The notes under the pieces are model-generated. The model did not search any database and was not told the origin of the DNA. It saw only the letters and a program-made list of their open reading frames with translations. This document shows, piece after piece, positions 30,133-41,895 of a stretch of DNA of 64,000 bases. This DNA is from Galeopsis tetrahit (Eukaryota > Streptophyta > Magnoliopsida > Lamiales > Lamiaceae). Each line of letters begins with the position of its first letter. Positions within the stretch are counted from its first letter, which is position 1. Where the stretch lies: positions 77,274,875-77,338,874 of the forward strand of contig OY776121.1 in NCBI GenBank assembly GCA_963675135.1, given 5' to 3'. A program made the translations under genes and the position numbers.

Positions 30133-33100
30133 ATGGCAGCCCTGCAACTCCGACATGAAGCTCCTCTCTTGGCCGCCAATCCTCCTCGGCTTGATCAACT
30201 GCTCGCGACGCCATCTTCCTCGGCCCGCGCATCGCAGTCCCTCGCAGCCCACACCGCGTCGCGTCGCTCCGTCAAATTGTGCCCGGCGTCGGCCATGGTT
30301 GCCGGCGCCTCTGCCCGCCCATCAAGATCGCCTTCCACGTGTCAATGGTGTCTTGTTCAGGGGCACACCGGACGAACGTGCCCAGAACTCCAGCAACTGC
30401 TCCCTGGTCAGATCCACAACTCACTGGGTCAACTTGGTCCCCACTCACCGAGTCGACTCAGTCCTTACTCAGTAGATACCCACACCCCCAACTCTAATAA
30501 ATGCACCCCCCTAAATCTACACGCTCTCCTGCTACTTACACCCCCAACTCTGGAAAATACACCCCTCCACATCTACGCACCCTCTACACTCCTACATACA
30601 CCCCACCCAGTCCATACACCCACCCTGCTAGTACATACACCACCTCCGCCCACTCGGCTATTTCATATACACACTCTATTCCTTGGATCCTAGACTCCGG
30701 AGCCTCTCATCATATTACAACTCACCTCCAAAATTTATTCGTTTCCTCTCCATATTCCGGTTCGGATGATGTAGTCATCGGTGATGGTAACGGTTTGCAT
30801 ATTTCGCACATTGGTTCCTTGACGTTTCCTCATGTTGATATGTTGAAATTCTCAAATGTCCTTGTTGTCCCACAAATGGCCAAAAATCTTATTTACGTTT
30901 CAACCTTGTGTCGAGATAACGATGTTAACATTATCTTCGGCTCTAATTATTTTCAGGTGCGGGATGGCAAAACGGGGACCATTCTCCTCACGGGGAGTCG
31001 CGTGGATAATCTCTACGTATGGCCGACTCGAGCGTCTCTTAACCCCACAACCTCCATCTCGGAAAAACAACCTTCGCCCATCTGGCATGCTCGTTTAGGT
31101 CATCCGTCCTCCAAAATCCTTTCTCATACCTTATCCAAGTATAGCTTACCTATCAAGAACTAAAAACTGCTTTATTGTGATTCTTGCAAGTGTATTAAAA
31201 GTCATAAACTTCCCTTCTACGATTCAAGCATTATATCTAGTTCCCCTCTTGAAGTTCTTTTTTCTGATGTGTGGTCGTCCCCTGTCCTGTCAACTGAAGG
31301 CTTCAAATACTATGTCATTTTTGTTGATCACTTTAGTAAATACATATGGCTCTACCCCTTAAAACGTAAGTCCGATGTACTCCCTACATTTATCTCCTTT
31401 AAAAACATAGTGGAAAACTTTTATAACACCAAAATCAAAACCCTTTATTCTGACAATGGAGGTGAGTTCATTGCTCTTCGGTCTCTCCTTCAAACTCATG
31501 GCATATCCCATCTCACAACTCCTCCCCACACCCCTGAACACAATGGCATGTCTGAACGTCGTCACAGACATGTTTTTGATACTGCCTTATCCCTTTTACA
31601 TCATGCCTCCATGCCCCTTACATATTGGCCTCCATGCCCCTTACATATTGGCCTCATGCAGTTTGTGCTGCTACCTATATTATAAACCGTTTACCAAAAC
31701 CCAATCTTAACATGTTGTCCTCATATCAATACCTCCTAAAATAAACTCTCAACCTAGCCAAACTTAGAGTTTTTGGTTGCTTATATTATCCTTGGCTCCG
31801 CCCCTACACTTCTCATAAATTAGACCCTAGATCCACTCCCTGTGTCTTCATTGGATACTCTCCTACCCAAGCTGCTTATCTTTGTCTTGACTTAAAAACT
31901 AACAAAATATATACCTCTCGTCATGTTCAATTTGTTGAAAATGTCTTTCCTCTAGCCACTCCTAAAACTGCCTCTGATACACCCCATGATTTAGTAGATA
32001 CACCCACCAATTTAGTAAATACACCCCCTGCCCACCAGAAAACCCTACTGTTATGCTCTTTCCACCGCCCACTCTGATTAGTACACTCCCTCCCTTACCT
32101 GCTGATCTTGCCCCACCCCCAACCTTTACGAATACACCCCCTTACCCAAATATACCACCTCTCAACGTCAACCCGAACCCATCACCAACCCCATTACCTG
32201 CACCCCCTGTTTCGCTTAATACACCCCCCAACCCAATGCCTAGCCCTGCTGCACCCCCTGGTCCGCTTAATACACCCCCCAGCCCAATGTCCAGCCATAC
32301 TGCACCCCCCAGCTTACTAAGTACACCCCAATCAACCCTTGATCTCGAGTCGCCAGATGCTCCCTCACTGCCATCCCCATCGATACAACAACGAACTCGA
32401 ATGGTCACTCGAGCCCAAAACAACATCTTCAAACCAAATTCGAGGTATGGTCTATCTTCTACTTTATCTTCTGACACTGAACCTAGCTGCGTCTCTCAGG
32501 CATTAAAAGATGAACGATGGAGGGAGGCCATGTCATCTGAATTTAATGCCCTTCTAAAAAACGGTACATGGGATTTAGTACCACCTGATGACTCTGCAAA
32601 CACTATTGGTTCAAAGTGGGTCTTTCGAATCAAACGCAAACTAGACGGTTCATTAGACAAGTTTAAAGCTCGACTTGTCGCCAAAGGCTTTCACCAACGC
32701 CCTGGGATTGACTTTTCTGAAACATTTAGTCCTGTGGTCAAACCAGCAACCGTTCGAGCTGTCCTGAGTATTGCAGTCATCAAAGATTGGCCACTTCGTC
32801 AGTTCGATGTGAATAATGCTTTTCTTCACGGCTCCTTAGTCGAATCTGTATTTATGGCTCAACCACCTGGGTTTGTTGACAAAACCTTCCCTACATATGT
32901 GTGCAAGTTACATAAATCCATCTATGGCTTAAAACAGGCACCTCGCACTTGGTATTTTGCTCTTCGAACCTTCTTAGAGAGTATTGGTTTCATTCACACC
33001 AAGTCTGATGAGTCTCTCTTTGTATACAACAAATCCGGTATAACTGCATATTTTCTAGTGTATGTTGATGATCTAATCCTTACAGGAAATAACACCTCGT

Positions 33101-34014
33101 TCCTCACAAAAGTGGCCTCAGACCTTAGCACAAAATTTTCGGTCAAAGACTTAGGATCACTTTCCTATTTCTTAGGTGTAGAGGTCCTTCGCTCTACCAA
33201 ATCTTGCTTCCTCTCTCAACGTAAGTATATCATTGACCTTCTCACTAGATATAACATGCTCTCCTCCAAACCTGTCCAAACCCCTATCTCAACCTCTGCC
33301 CGTTTATCTCTTTCTAATGGAACCCCTCCCACTGATATCACTCAATATCGTCAAGTTCTTGGAAGTCTCCAATACCTCCAACTCACTAGACCCGATATTG
33401 CTTTTGCTGTTCATAAACTATCCCAATTTATGCATGCTCCAACTGTCAGTCATTGGGGTACTGTAAAAAGGCTTCTTCGATATCTTAATGGCACTATAGA
33501 TGTTGGAATTACCCTTCGTCCCAACTCATCTGACTCACTTCACTGCTTCACGGATGCTGATTGGGCTGGAAATACTGATGATCGCACGTCGACAAGTGCC
33601 TACATTGTCTTTCTTGGACCGAATCCCATCTCCTGGTCTTCCAAGAAACAAAAGTCTGTGGCTCGCTCCTCCACTGAAGCAGAATATAGGGCCATTGCAT
33701 CGGCAGCCTCTGAGGTACAATGGTTAAAGTCTCTTTTTCAAGAACTATGTTTTTCCATCAAAACTCTCCCTGTCATCTACTGCGACAATATTGGTGCAAC
33801 ATATCTTTGCTCTAATCCTGTTTTTCACTCTCGAATGAAACACATTGCCATCAACTATCACTTTGTTCGAGATTTGATCAAAACTACTCAATTACGTGTT
33901 TCACACGTGTCATCTGAAGACCAACTAGCTGATGCTCTCACAAAGCCTCTTCCTCGTTCTCGTCTTCAAATGCTTATGATCAAGATTGGACTCTCCTATG
34001 GTGCTCCATCTTGA
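30133..34014 (+). pseudogene. Copia 3 gag-pol remnant; 3' RT-RNase H part still open (32053-34014)
   Basis: Most of the gag coat domain is missing; only a zinc knuckle (CQWCLVQGHTGRTC, near 30339) remains, in a different frame from the following protease. Protease (WILDSGASHHITT), GAG-pre-integrase (IWHARLGHPSS) and integrase (SDVWSS, YSDNGGEF) occupy 30501-31620, with a TAA at 31161-31163. A 23-bp tandem duplication near 31612-31655 shifts the frame. A TAA follows at about 31741, and another shift near 32030. From 32053 a Pro/Thr-rich linker, RT (FLVYVDDLILTGNN) and RNase H (TDADWAGN, STEAEYRA) form one 653-codon frame ending at 34014. As a whole it is non-functional, though this last block is uninterrupted. 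Confidence 0.88.
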
Positions 34015-34020
34015 GGGGGC

Positions 34021-34216
34021 GTATTAGGAATATAATATTATAAAGATTTGTATCTTTTAATATTATGATTCATTCTTATCTCTTAGAATATTTAATGTAA
34101 ATATTTGTCCATATCTTGTAAATATAGATACACTTTGTATCTATAAATACATCTCTTGTAAACACTTTACAATCACTCAATGAAAATATAATTTCACTAT
34201 TCATTGTTTCTCTATA
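34021..34216 (+). repeat. 3' LTR of Copia 3
   Basis: Starts about 34021 (TATTAGGAATATAAT, possibly a mutated TGTTAGGA) after the PPT and ends TTTCTCTATA at 34216. TATA box in TATCTATAAATACATC. Confidence 0.8.
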
Positions 34217-34316
34217 TGGAAAAGGTAGATAAATATTGAAATATCGACATTTTATTTGCCCTTCTGTAATTAAAGAATGGAAAAGGTAGATAAATATTGA
34301 AATATCGACATTTTAA
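34215..34316. repeat. About 61-bp-spaced direct repeat at Copia 3 right border
   Basis: ATGGAAAAGGTAGATAAATA followed by TTGAAATATCGACATTTTA appears at 34215 and again at 34276. It looks like a local duplication of flanking DNA. Confidence 0.8.
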
Positions 34317-34902
34317 AAAATAAATCAATTATATTGAGACAATTAAAATGTATCAATTATAAAGAGATTGAAAGAAATACTATATTTTAAATATAGCTCA
34401 AAGATTATGGTAGTTACAGTGTTAATATATATATGTGTCAAAATCGAAACATTAAAAACGAAATGAATTAACCCTGGCCTATTTTGGTACCATTGATTGA
34501 TCCAAACGTAATGAGCTAGATGGAATTCAGTGAAGGGATGTTGGTGGAGGTTAAGAGCTGGGATATCGAAGCTGGTTTTCTGGCCGGGATCTTGCATGGT
34601 TTACTGCTATATACTCCATTATTGTAAAATACTTAAGCTAGCTACAATAAGTTGTTGGTGGAATATCGGACATTGAGAAATATGAGTATAATACTGATCG
34701 AATATCTGAAAGAAGAAGCTAGCAGACATCTCATGCATGCATCAAGCCTTGCCCACCTTCAATCCAATTACGGATTAAACCTTACGAGTATCTAGAGCCA
34801 GCTGCAGTCGATATATAGTTGGTATAATAATGGTTGGTACGTGGGAGGGTTACATCGATCTCACAAGTTTTGAAAGGTTGCAGCTACGTCGTTCACTTCA
34901 CC

Positions 34903-34990
34903 TACGATTCGTACGTGCATATTTCGTGCAAACTTTGTGCATGATATGTATATGCGCGTTTCGCGCATATAAATTAAAATTTCATAGAGT
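34903..34990. repeat. Palindromic TGCACGATTCGTACGTGCA repeat, copy 3
   Basis: ACGATTCGTACGTGCATATT, TTCGTGCAAACTTTGTGC and CGCGCATATAAATTAAAATT in the same order as copy 1. Confidence 0.75.
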
Positions 34991-35259
34991 AATCCTAGGT
35001 CTTATTTTGAAATTTTCCCAAAGAAGAAATTCAATGAGATGTACACGCTGACCTAATTAATTGAGATATACATTTTTTTACCAAAAAATAAACTAAAAGT
35101 TTGTGTCATTTGTTCCTTCAAACTTATATACACATTTCCTAAATTTAGGAGAAAAAATATAAATATATATATATATATGGACTTTATTACAAGTTTAAAA
35201 ATAGATACTACAATTTGCATGCATACAATAACAATATTATTATAGCTAGCTTCCCAATG

Positions 35260-35372
35260 GTGCCACCACCACTACCGTACGGCAAGTTGAACACGTCGAC
35301 ACGAGGAAGTATATGTCAGCCACGTGTCAACGCATGCAACGTGGAATGCATGAACACATTGCGGCAACATGG
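35260..35372 (-). pseudogene. RING-H2 (ATL-type) C-terminal remnant
   Basis: Minus-strand reading QCVHAFHVACVDTWLT matches the second half of the ATL RING at 17257-17719. The final CxxC is altered, and sequence upstream of the remnant is replaced by palindromic repeat copy 4. Only about 110 bp of similarity remain. Confidence 0.7.
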
Positions 35373-35383
35373 ATGCAGTACGT

Positions 35384-35487
35384 CGTGCACAAAATGTGCA
35401 CATCTTGTGCACGATTCGTACGTGCACATTTCGTGCAAACTTTGTGCATTATATGTATATGCATGTTTCGTGCATATAAATTAAAAC
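35384..35487. repeat. Palindromic TGCACGATTCGTACGTGCA repeat, copy 4
   Basis: GTGCACATCTTGTGCACGAT, TCGTACGTGCACATTTCG and CGTGCATATAAATTAAAA; adjacent to a RING remnant as at 10113. Confidence 0.75.
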
Positions 35488-36250
35488 TAGGTGTATTTGC
35501 ATACATTAGTCGTACATATATACCAAAACAATAATTCATAAAACTAGCTAGCTAGCTAGGTTGAAGTTGCTATGTCTGAAACAAAAATTAAAGTAGCTAG
35601 ATAAAAATAATTTTTAAAGTGCACAAATGTTAAGGTCTAACATATTTTTAAACCAATGACATGTATGTCTATAGAGCCAAAAAGACGTGGACACTTAATT
35701 AAAACATAACAAAATAATGTCTACAATAAATTGAACTGATCGCGCGTGTGGGATTATTGTTCCAAAATAATATCACCTGGGATTATCGGAAGGTATATAG
35801 CAGACGAGGTAAAGGGTAGAATGTGGAGTTGGATTTTTTTTTTTTTATATGAAACATAGATAACTAAGATAAAAATTTACTGGTAAAACAATGAATTTTT
35901 AAAAGTTATTTTAATTAAGCATGCATATATATTTCATACGTGTGCTTATATAGTTTATACTCCTTTATTGAGAAAAATTACCACTTTTCTTTTCAATTGG
36001 TACTTATACTTGCAATAATTAATTAATTATTTAGTACGGAGTATTCTTGTTATGCATAAAATATCATTTTATGTACCTAATTAAATGAAAAAAGTTAAAC
36101 TTGAATTTTTAAGTAACACGGAAGCAATTAATTACAATATATAGAAACACGTTTACTCAAATATAGAATGTTAGGTATATATATCATTATCATAAAAAAT
36201 TATATTTCTTAAAAATTAATCCTTACTACAATGCAATAACAATCTAGCTT

Positions 36251-36370
36251 TCCGACTGCGCCACCACTGTCGTACGGCAAGTCGGACACGAGGAAGCAGA
36301 TGTCAGTCACGTGTCGATGCATGCAACGTGAAATGCATGAACACACTGGTGCAACACCCAGATTTCATTC
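36251..36370 (-). pseudogene. RING-H2 (ATL-type) C-terminal remnant
   Basis: Minus-strand reading HQCVHAFHVACIDT, then a stop where Trp is expected (TGA), then LTSASSCPTCRT. It is closely related to the RING at 17257. Flanking sequence 36170-36250 also matches the 17.12-17.25-kb flank. Confidence 0.75.
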
Positions 36371-37902
36371 CTAGTCAATATCAAACATATTAGGAATTAA
36401 GCCCACGTATTTCAATAGGTAATTGACCTCCAAGTTCACTAATAGCTAGCTAGGTAGAAAGAAAATGTCTAATTAATATATATCCAAAAAAAAAAAAAAT
36501 CCCTATATATCTTGACCATCCAATTTGTCAACGTACTGAAGTTGATATATTTTTCAAAGACTACAATAAATTAACACCTACCTAATTAAAAAAGGAGTGG
36601 AATTAATCATTAAATTACCCAGATTGTCATATTTGCATTTGTAAAGCAAAGGGATAAATTAAGTAGCCATTTCAAGGAAGGAATGCGTTCTTGTGCTTAG
36701 ATTAATTAAATGTATTTAAAATCGCACTTTTAATTAGGGGTGCTACGGCTAAGCACTCAACTCCTTTTTTGCCTTGTTAATGAGTTGGATACTTTTTAAA
36801 CCATTGAGGAAAAAAGTGAAGAAGATACAAAACATCTCTATCGGCAATGCAAGCTACTTAACCAACCACTACTAAATTAGCCATTTCAATCATCTTGTCT
36901 GAAATACGAGAACTTCTTGCGTGAGACCGGACGTGAAATTGTCTCACGCGAGTCTTTATCGTGAAATATATGTGAAGCCCTTTGATTTATACTACATATG
37001 TAAAAAAAAATAAAGACCATATTTATAATTTACAAAACTATAAAATAAATATTTTTCTTGTATTTAATCTTGAAATTAAGCAGATTAATTATAGATCATT
37101 AATTTTAAGGTGATTGATCAATTTCAAAGTTTATTCCAAAAATGAATATATGGTAATTGTGGTGGTTAATGACCTTCATCATACTTGTACGAGACTCATT
37201 TCAAAATGAGGTAATCATTACCCATTTTTACTAATTACTATCTCTCCATAATTAATTTATTTCTCAAATTATTCCATTATTTTTTTTTTTTAAAACCATG
37301 AAGGTTAGTTTTCATTATTTTTATTCCATTATTCTTTCCACCTACAGTCATTTTTTGTGTCAATATATTTCAAGATTAACGTAATACACAGATGATGTAA
37401 CTATCATTTTTATTGTAACACGAAAACATGTGTGAGCTAACAAATCTTTTTTCGTGTAATGAGTCCCTTTTAATTCATATTCCAGATTTTTGGATTAGAC
37501 TATTTTTTCTCAATTTTCGGCTTTATAGTTGGTTTTGCCTTTTTTTGTCCACTTTTCTTTTTGGCTCAAATTAATATAATTTTGTATTTTTTTGGGTCAA
37601 CCTCCATTACCTATTATTAGCCCAAATTTAAATTCCTTCACTTTTTTTTTTGTGGTCCCAAATTCAATTTTATTTCTTCCTATATATATTACTATTATTT
37701 TTAGACCACGCTTAATTTCCTCCCAGACTTTCTTGCTTGATCTTTTTATATTAGTTACTCTCCTTATTTAAGTTTTTAATATATCAATACTTGAAAAAAT
37801 AACTAAATACGAGTAAACTTTATATTTGAACGTGTAAATAATAAAATGTAAACCTTAAAAGATACGGAGTATTTGATAAAATAATTTTATTTTCCTATTA
37901 TA

Positions 37903-40616
37903 GGGTAAAATGCAGATTTGGTCCCAAGAGAATGGTTGCTCACGAAATTGGTCCCATTTTAAGCAAAAATGGTCCCAGGTAAATTTTCCGTCTAAAATTG
38001 ATTGGATTCGTAGCGTGAGATACACGCTCTGTTAATGTCTGAAAGAAAAACACTTTACTCTTCGTCTTCGATCAAAGAACCAAAAAACAGCCAAAAAAAT
38101 TTCAAAAAAAAAAACCTTGAATAGCACTGAAATCTCACGCTACTCACTGATCTAAAATCCCAGGCTACTCACTGAAATCCCAAATCTAAGAACCCAAATC
38201 CACAATACCTTGAAATCGCACCTCAAATCGCAAAATCCTAAATCGAAAAACCCTAAATCGCGCCCAAAATCGCACCCCAAATCACAAAACCGTGAAAACG
38301 CACCCCAAATCGCACACAAAATAAAAAAACCCAGAAGTTGCAACCCCAAATCGCACGATTCCGCTCAAATTGTTTGAAATGGCACTCAAAATTGAAGATA
38401 CTAAAATCGCACGGCACTAAAATCGCAACCACTGAAGATGTTGCGACAAGGCAAGGTTGGAGATCCTCCCCCACGACCTAAATTCATCTGAAAAACTAAG
38501 GTTTTTAATTCCCCTAAATTTCTGCAAAAGAAGAGGTTTTCTTTATGCTCTGTTTTTTTTTTTTTGCATACATAATGATGGATTTTGTCTCTCTGTGTGT
38601 TTCAAAAGTGGAAGAAACTCTCTACTATAGAACAAATACAAGAGTCTTAGAATTGATTTTGTGTTTTTATCTCTTTGTGTGTAATTAGAAGTTTCACTAT
38701 TTACTTTTTTGGCTTGGTTGAAAAATAGAAACAGAGTAAACTACTTACTTTTTTGGCCGATTGCATCTCCTCTTATGAATGTTGCTTGCTGCAATGAATT
38801 TCTCACCATAATATGAGTTTCTTAGTCAATTTGTTAGATCTCTAAAAATTAATTGCGTTTTGATGTTGTGGAATGTAAGTAAATGGGTATTTTGTTTGTT
38901 TAAAATATGGTAATTAATGGGTTTCTGTTTAGGAAGAAACATAAATATTGTGTTTTTTGGTTTGATTTTGTTTTTTTGAAAAATACATGTTGTTGCATTC
39001 GACCAGATTCTCACTGCTTTTCGGCTGATTTTGTTTTCGCCTGCCTAAAAAGATTAAGTTTTATCTTATCATAGTTTCTAGTTCGTTTGCCCCTTTACGT
39101 TTAATGCTGGCTAATGAACAAAGTGGAAGTGGCTACATCCACTAATTTCTCATCCTTAGGCTGATGTGTGTCGATTGAACGAAGTGCTTTACTTCTAGAT
39201 GATTTTTCATTTGGTTTCCTCTATATGATTAAGATATTTTATTTTATGCCTAAATTGTTAAATATATATCTCCCTGATGGAAGAGATTGACTCGTGTTTG
39301 TTTTGCTCTTTCAATCTTCAAACATGTATTGGACATCTTTGGTTTAACATTACCTTAATATTGGCATCCATGAGCTATTCTCTTCTTTTATCTATGTACA
39401 CTCTTCATGCATTGACAGTTGGACAGAAAAAATAAACAAACATTCACGTATAAAATGATTGTTGGACTTTGGATGCTATTCACCTTTTTTGATAAATTGC
39501 AGTGGTTTTGTATGCATGCATCTATTCTGAAATTTTGAAAATTTTGGTTAAATTGTAGTGGTTTTGTATGCGTGTTTATTCTGAGATTTTTTTGGTTAAA
39601 GTGCAGTGATTTAGATCTATTTAGAATGAGATTTAGACATTGGTGTGAAGTAAATTATTTCCAAAATTATGGATTAGGTTGTGAAGTAAATTGTAGTGGT
39701 TTTGTATACATTCACTTATTCTGAATTTTTGGGTTAAATTACATGTGTCTATGAGTTCCCATTTTCTAGCAACAAATGAGTCAATTCCTTTCAACCCTCC
39801 TAGACAAGTAGTTTCAAGGGTTAATATTAGAGCACCGGCTCCCATGACTCTACACCCTAATGAGAACCCAACTATGCAAAGAGGAAGGATAATGGCAACT
39901 CCATTAACACTTGTTGTTCTGTTGCTGAAAGTTAGGGGCAAGAAGTATGTGACCATGACAAACTTGCAAGCATCAATGGTTCAATCTTCCAAGAAGAAGA
40001 AGGGTGGCAAAAAGAAGTAAAGTATGCAGCTTCTTTGTCTTTTATTTTGGGAACTTTAACTTTGGTCTTATTTTGTGTTAGACAGAAAACAATGGCACAT
40101 CTAGTTTGTGGTTTTACATGATTGACTTTGTCTTAGATGAAGTTATTTTGCTAGTTGGTTTGAAACAATTTAAAACAATACTTTTTGGTGTGGTGATGAA
40201 GGTTTTTTTTGCTATGAACTTGTTAATCTTTTGGAATTATGTAATGAAAACAGGACATTCGATCAAATGTTAGATGTCGAAGAAGATGAAGGCATGTGAG
40301 TAATTTTTTTTTTTTTTACAAATCTGGCATTTTTTTAGTATTTGAGGTTTGGGTTGATAGAGCATGCTATTTAATGGCATGTATGAGCCATTTACCCTCC
40401 AAAAAATATGCAGGTCATTTCTCTTCAAAAAATTCAATTCCAAAGCATTTTCCCTCTTATTTTGCTTTGGGACCATTTTTGCATTTTTATCACTTAACAG
40501 AAACCGTTAAGTATTTAACTGTTGGGACTGTTTTTGCAAAAAATGGGACCAAAAAAGAACGTGGGACCAAAATTGCTTTTGAAAATTTCTCATGGGACCA
40601 AAAATGCATTTTACCC
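37903..40616. mobile_element. Non-autonomous MULE 1 (2.7 kb)
   Basis: Terminal inverted repeats GGGTAAAATGCAGATTTGG (left) and its near-complement CCAAAAATGCATTTTACCC (right), with a perfect 10-bp TSD TCCTATTATA (37893-37902, 40617-40626). Further GGTCCC/GGGACC motifs repeat in the subterminal regions. A 9-11 bp TSD is the Mutator-superfamily signature. The inside has an AAATCGCACC-rich tract (38150-38350) and a short ORF at 39745-40020. No transposase core is seen. Confidence 0.85.
39745..40020 (+). pseudogene. Probable C-terminal remnant of a MULE-encoded protein
   Basis: A 91-codon frame ends in RGKKYVTMTNLQAS and a Lys/Gly-rich tail. The similar string GVNYITMSNL is encoded at about 42669-42700 in MULE 2, preceded by a stop where Arg is expected. 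The shared motif in two MULEs suggests a common transposase C-terminus, remembered only loosely from the family. There is no catalytic domain. Confidence 0.35.
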
Positions 40617-40626
40617 TCCTATTATA

Positions 40627-41895
40627 AGAAGAAAGAAAAGTGTTGTAGTACTTCAAGTCTTCAACCGAAATAATATATATCACAATATATAGAACCTTAT
40701 TTACCAAGGAGGAGTAATATTTCACTTCACATTTATTTATATACCCAACACTTCAGTGTAAAACTTATGTAATATTGCATTGTGCAAAAATCATTTTAAA
40801 GATCATAGAAATGTGTGGACATGCATATCTCTGTTTACCAAACAATGTGGATTGTACATGTGGAAATAGAGTTTTGGATTAATTAGGCATGACCCAATTT
40901 TGAAGAACTAATCAATATGAATATATCGTTATAAAATTAAAAAATGGAAGGCTTAGGGAGTAGTTACTAGTTTGGAAAAAAAAAAAACCTAGAAATGAAT
41001 GGACAAGATCATATTTAAAACGTAAGGTTGAGTTTAAAAATGAAAAATAGAATGTTTTAAGGCAGAGATTTTAAAATAGAAAGAAACTAGTGCAAAACCC
41101 GCATATTATGATGGAATTAAAGATAATTTTATATATTATTATTTTAAAATATAATTAAATTATTTATTTATTTATAAATTTAATTTAACGTTCAAATTTT
41201 TTTTAATTCATACCCATGTTAAATTTACAATAAAAAATAAAATTAGTAGAAATGAATAATAAGACGAAAAAATAAATATGAAAAAATTTTGATGTTCGAA
41301 AAAAGAAAATAAGAAAGAGAAAATAAAAATGATAAGTAGATAATGCAGTTAGTTAAAAGAGAGATGAGAGAGAGAAAAAGAAAATGAGAGAAAATAATGT
41401 GAAATTCTTATAAAATGAGAAAATGCAAATGAAAAGAATTTGGAGTGACAGGTATAGGAGAAAGAAGATTCAGAATTAGTATATAAGGGTAGATTGAAAT
41501 GAGAGATTGGGATAGTCAATCATATCGTGAAACTTCAAAAGTTTGTAAATGTACATAGTGTATAATGAATTAATGATATTGTTTAAAAAATTTAATTATT
41601 CTCAATTAATCTTACAATAACCCCAATTTTGTCTCTCTCATTTTAAAATTTATGGATATTATGAGTAAAAAATATATTTTTAATTAAAAAAAGATTTATT
41701 AAAAATTCATACAGATAAATTAGAAGAAAAAAAATATGAAAGAACAACAAGTAGCAGGTGAAATATGGGTTTACATATTATAATTCCGCAGTCTATTGGA
41801 GTATATAAATAAATACTCAATATGTCCTTTTGTAAATTGACATATTTTATTATGAATACTAATTTTTTAAGTGAACTTATATGTACGATGATAAT
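40627..41895. other. AT-rich intergenic region between two MULEs
   Basis: No gene seen. At 41087 the string ACTAGTGCAAAACCCGCATA resembles the complement of a Helitron 3' end (CTAGT next to a GC hairpin), but no matching 5' end is convincing. Confidence 0.5.

Larger units (their letters stand above)
29654..34216 (+). mobile_element. Copia LTR retrotransposon 3, 5' LTR truncated, defective
   Basis: A partial 5' LTR (29654-29814) matches the 3' LTR (about 34021-34216) from TTTAATATTATGATTC onward. The first about 35 bp of the 5' copy are absent. PBS TGGTATCAACGAG starts at 29815 and PPT TTGAGGGGGC is at 34011-34020. Both LTRs carry TATCTATAAATACATC. No TSD can be checked because the left end is missing. 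Confidence 0.88.
34217..37902. other. Intergenic region with RING remnants and palindromic repeats
   Basis: No intact gene. The stretch holds two palindromic repeats and two RING-H2 remnants (listed separately). A flank shared with the 17.1-kb ATL locus lies near 36170-36250. The remainder (36370-37900) is AT-rich with no recognisable coding sequence. Confidence 0.6.

Noticed and set aside
38152..38474. ORFs in the AAATCGCACC-rich tract of MULE 1
   Set aside because: Translation of a short repeated motif (CDLGCDFG); no protein family.
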